Positions 63,008-64,000 of a stretch of DNA of 64,000 bases are shown piece after piece. Source of the stretch: Hoeflea_A sp965216535. Its GTDB lineage: Bacteria; Pseudomonadota; Alphaproteobacteria; Rhizobiales; Rhizobiaceae. The stretch lies in assembly GCA_965216535.1 (NCBI GenBank), contig OZ244175.1, positions 1,550,001-1,614,000 of the forward strand, written 5' to 3'. The translations under genes and the position numbers were made by a program. The first letter of the stretch is position 1, and each line of letters begins with the position of its first letter. The notes under the pieces were generated by a model. It saw only the letters and a program-made list of their open reading frames with translations. It did no database searches and had not been told where the DNA came from.

Positions 63008-64000
63008 TCACGGGTCCTTATAGCGATTGAGGTCAAGCAGACCGGTGGCTGTTGGTGGTTCCGCGGCCATTATGTCTTGAAAGAAATCGGCCGTCCGCCA
63101 GAAATCCGGGCTGGTGCGTCTGATCCCAAAATCACCGATCAGGGTGTGCCAATCGGCCTTCGTCGCCACTGCTTCCAGTTGGGTGATGAACTTCGGCAGG
63201 TCTGTCTTGTCCACGACGAAAAAGAAGTTCGGGTAACTGCCGAGCGGGCCGTCGACAAGCGTCACCGTGTCCTTTCGCGGCTCGCGGCGCAGGTCTTCGG
63301 CAAAAAGATGAGCGACATTGGTGTGGGCCTTGTTGCGGACGAAGGTGACCACGCGATCCTCGTCTCCGCGAATCTGCAACAGCATGACGTCCGGCAACTG
63401 CCGCACCCAAGGGGCGCGTATCGATGACAAGCGCGCCAGAGATTTCAGGCTATCGGGCAGGGAAGAACGGTCTTCATCGGAACGGTTGAGTGGGTCGGTT
63501 TTGATTGCAACGCTTTTGTCGCGGTTCAGAGCTTTCGACAGCAGCTCGGCTTTGGGATCGTCGGTTGTATATTCGACCCGGGTCCCGGTTTTGATGTCCA
63601 CAGGCGGCCTGAGGTAGACGAAGCGCACCTTGGCGCGACCGCCGCGATACCAGGCATTGTGCAGCGGGCGTCTGATATCGGCGGGCAGGAAAGACAGGAA
63701 AAGGTCTTCGCCCTCCATGCGCAAGAGGTCCATATAGACCCGCGTCGACAATTGGTGCTCGACCGGTCCGAACACGTCGAAGCCGGCGACGAGATTGTAG
63801 TAGATCCGTTCCAGGATCGGGAAGTCGATCACCCAGGCCGTTTCCGGTGTGTCGCCAATGAAGCCGCCGACGACGGTGGCGTTGTCGAAATGGCGAAACA
63901 CCGTGAGCACGGTCGCGCCGGCGCTAGCCTGGCCGGGCCAGATAGAATCGATCGATGGTCCGCTCTTCGATGGATCCGCTTCGGCATAGCGTTTTCGGCG
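63008..64000 (-). CDS. cti: Fatty acid cis/trans isomerase, C-terminal part (5' end off the window)
   Basis: The frame is open to the window edge and 330 residues of the C-terminus are visible. Diagnostic Cti segments are VFRHFDNATVVGGFIGDTPE, ERIYYNLVAGFDVFG, HQLSTRVYMDLLRMEGEDLF (19-20 residues each). Cti is a periplasmic c-type haem protein that converts cis- to trans-unsaturated phospholipid acyl chains under solvent or heat stress. The haem-binding CxxCH would be in the missing N-terminal part. It is a minus-strand gene and the stop is at 63008. It is probably the upstream neighbour of the DUF2092 gene but separated by 164 nt. Confidence 0.85.
   Translation of the reverse strand, partial: RRKRYAEADPSKSGPSIDSIWPGQASAGATVLTVFRHFDNATVVGGFIGDTPETAWVIDFPILERIYYNLVAGFDVFGPVEHQLSTRVYMDLLRMEGEDLFLSFLPADIRRPLHNAWYRGGRAKVRFVYLRPPVDIKTGTRVEYTTDDPKAELLSKALNRDKSVAIKTDPLNRSDEDRSSLPDSLKSLARLSSIRAPWVRQLPDVMLLQIRGDEDRVVTFVRNKAHTNVAHLFAEDLRREPRKDTVTLVDGPLGSYPNFFFVVDKTDLPKFITQLEAVATKADWHTLIGDFGIRRTSPDFWRTADFFQDIMAAEPPTATGLLDLNRYKDP

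Overview
The window comes from an alphaproteobacterium of the Hyphomicrobiales (Rhizobiales) type. The support is an rRNA operon of alphaproteobacterial sequence and order (16S, tRNA-Ile, tRNA-Ala, 23S, 5S), a 23S helix 9 extension, a TTGACT/CTATAT-type rrn promoter, high GC content, and dense sugar-uptake catabolic clusters of the kind rhizobia and their marine relatives carry. The genus cannot be fixed from the sequence alone.

Layout. (1) 1-9.9 kb is a carbohydrate or cyclitol catabolic cluster: two RbsC-type permeases (the first cut by the window edge), a mutarotase-like protein, a LacI regulator, a membrane desaturase/hydroxylase with its own Rieske ferredoxin and ferredoxin reductase (the gene order of rhizopine mocDEF), a PanB-like protein that has lost key residues, and two Gfo/Idh/MocA oxidoreductases. 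(2) 10.0-23.1 kb holds three giant tandem paralogues of 1207-1380 residues. They have no signal peptide, carry Ig/cadherin-like and RTX-like segments, and end in a DUF4214-type domain. A LuxR-type regulator lies between the first and second. In the first paralogue the PPC-like N-terminus is replaced by a complete TRAP (DctP) solute-binding domain. This is the most unusual protein architecture in the window. (3) 23.1-31.0 kb carries an FAD monooxygenase, two aldehyde dehydrogenases, a GntR regulator and a full TRAP transporter (DctP-DctQ-DctM). (4) 31.0-38.7 kb carries a thioesterase and a second LacI regulator with an ABC importer that lacks an ATPase gene. Three proteins with five SnoaL-like domains flank it, and two near-identical palindromic operators lie in the divergent promoter region. 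(5) 38.7-42.9 kb has a class III cyclase, an NmrA-like protein, a nitronate monooxygenase and an AraC regulator.

(6) 42.9-50.2 kb is the rRNA operon. It carries five copies of a ~230-255 bp folded repeat with terminal inverted repeats: one before the promoter, two in the 16S-23S spacer, one inside the 23S gene (helix 25) in inverted orientation, and one between 23S and 5S. Three copies of a smaller hairpin also sit in the spacer.

(7) 50.2-64.0 kb has a small ABM-domain protein, an MFS exporter with a tiny overlapping membrane protein, a LysR regulator, a ribose-type ABC importer (binding protein, ATPase, two permeases), a soluble GAF histidine kinase with a LuxR-type response regulator, an SMP-30 lactonase, a proline/arginine-rich peptidoglycan-binding-domain protein with a DUF2092 protein, and the C-terminal part of a fatty-acid cis/trans isomerase that runs off the window.

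The whole picture is of a nutritionally versatile heterotroph. Four separate uptake systems are each wired to a local regulator and oxidoreductases. Set against these are a secreted-protein locus and an rRNA operon colonised by a repeat family. No transposase, integrase, CRISPR array or type I secretion gene was seen in the window.
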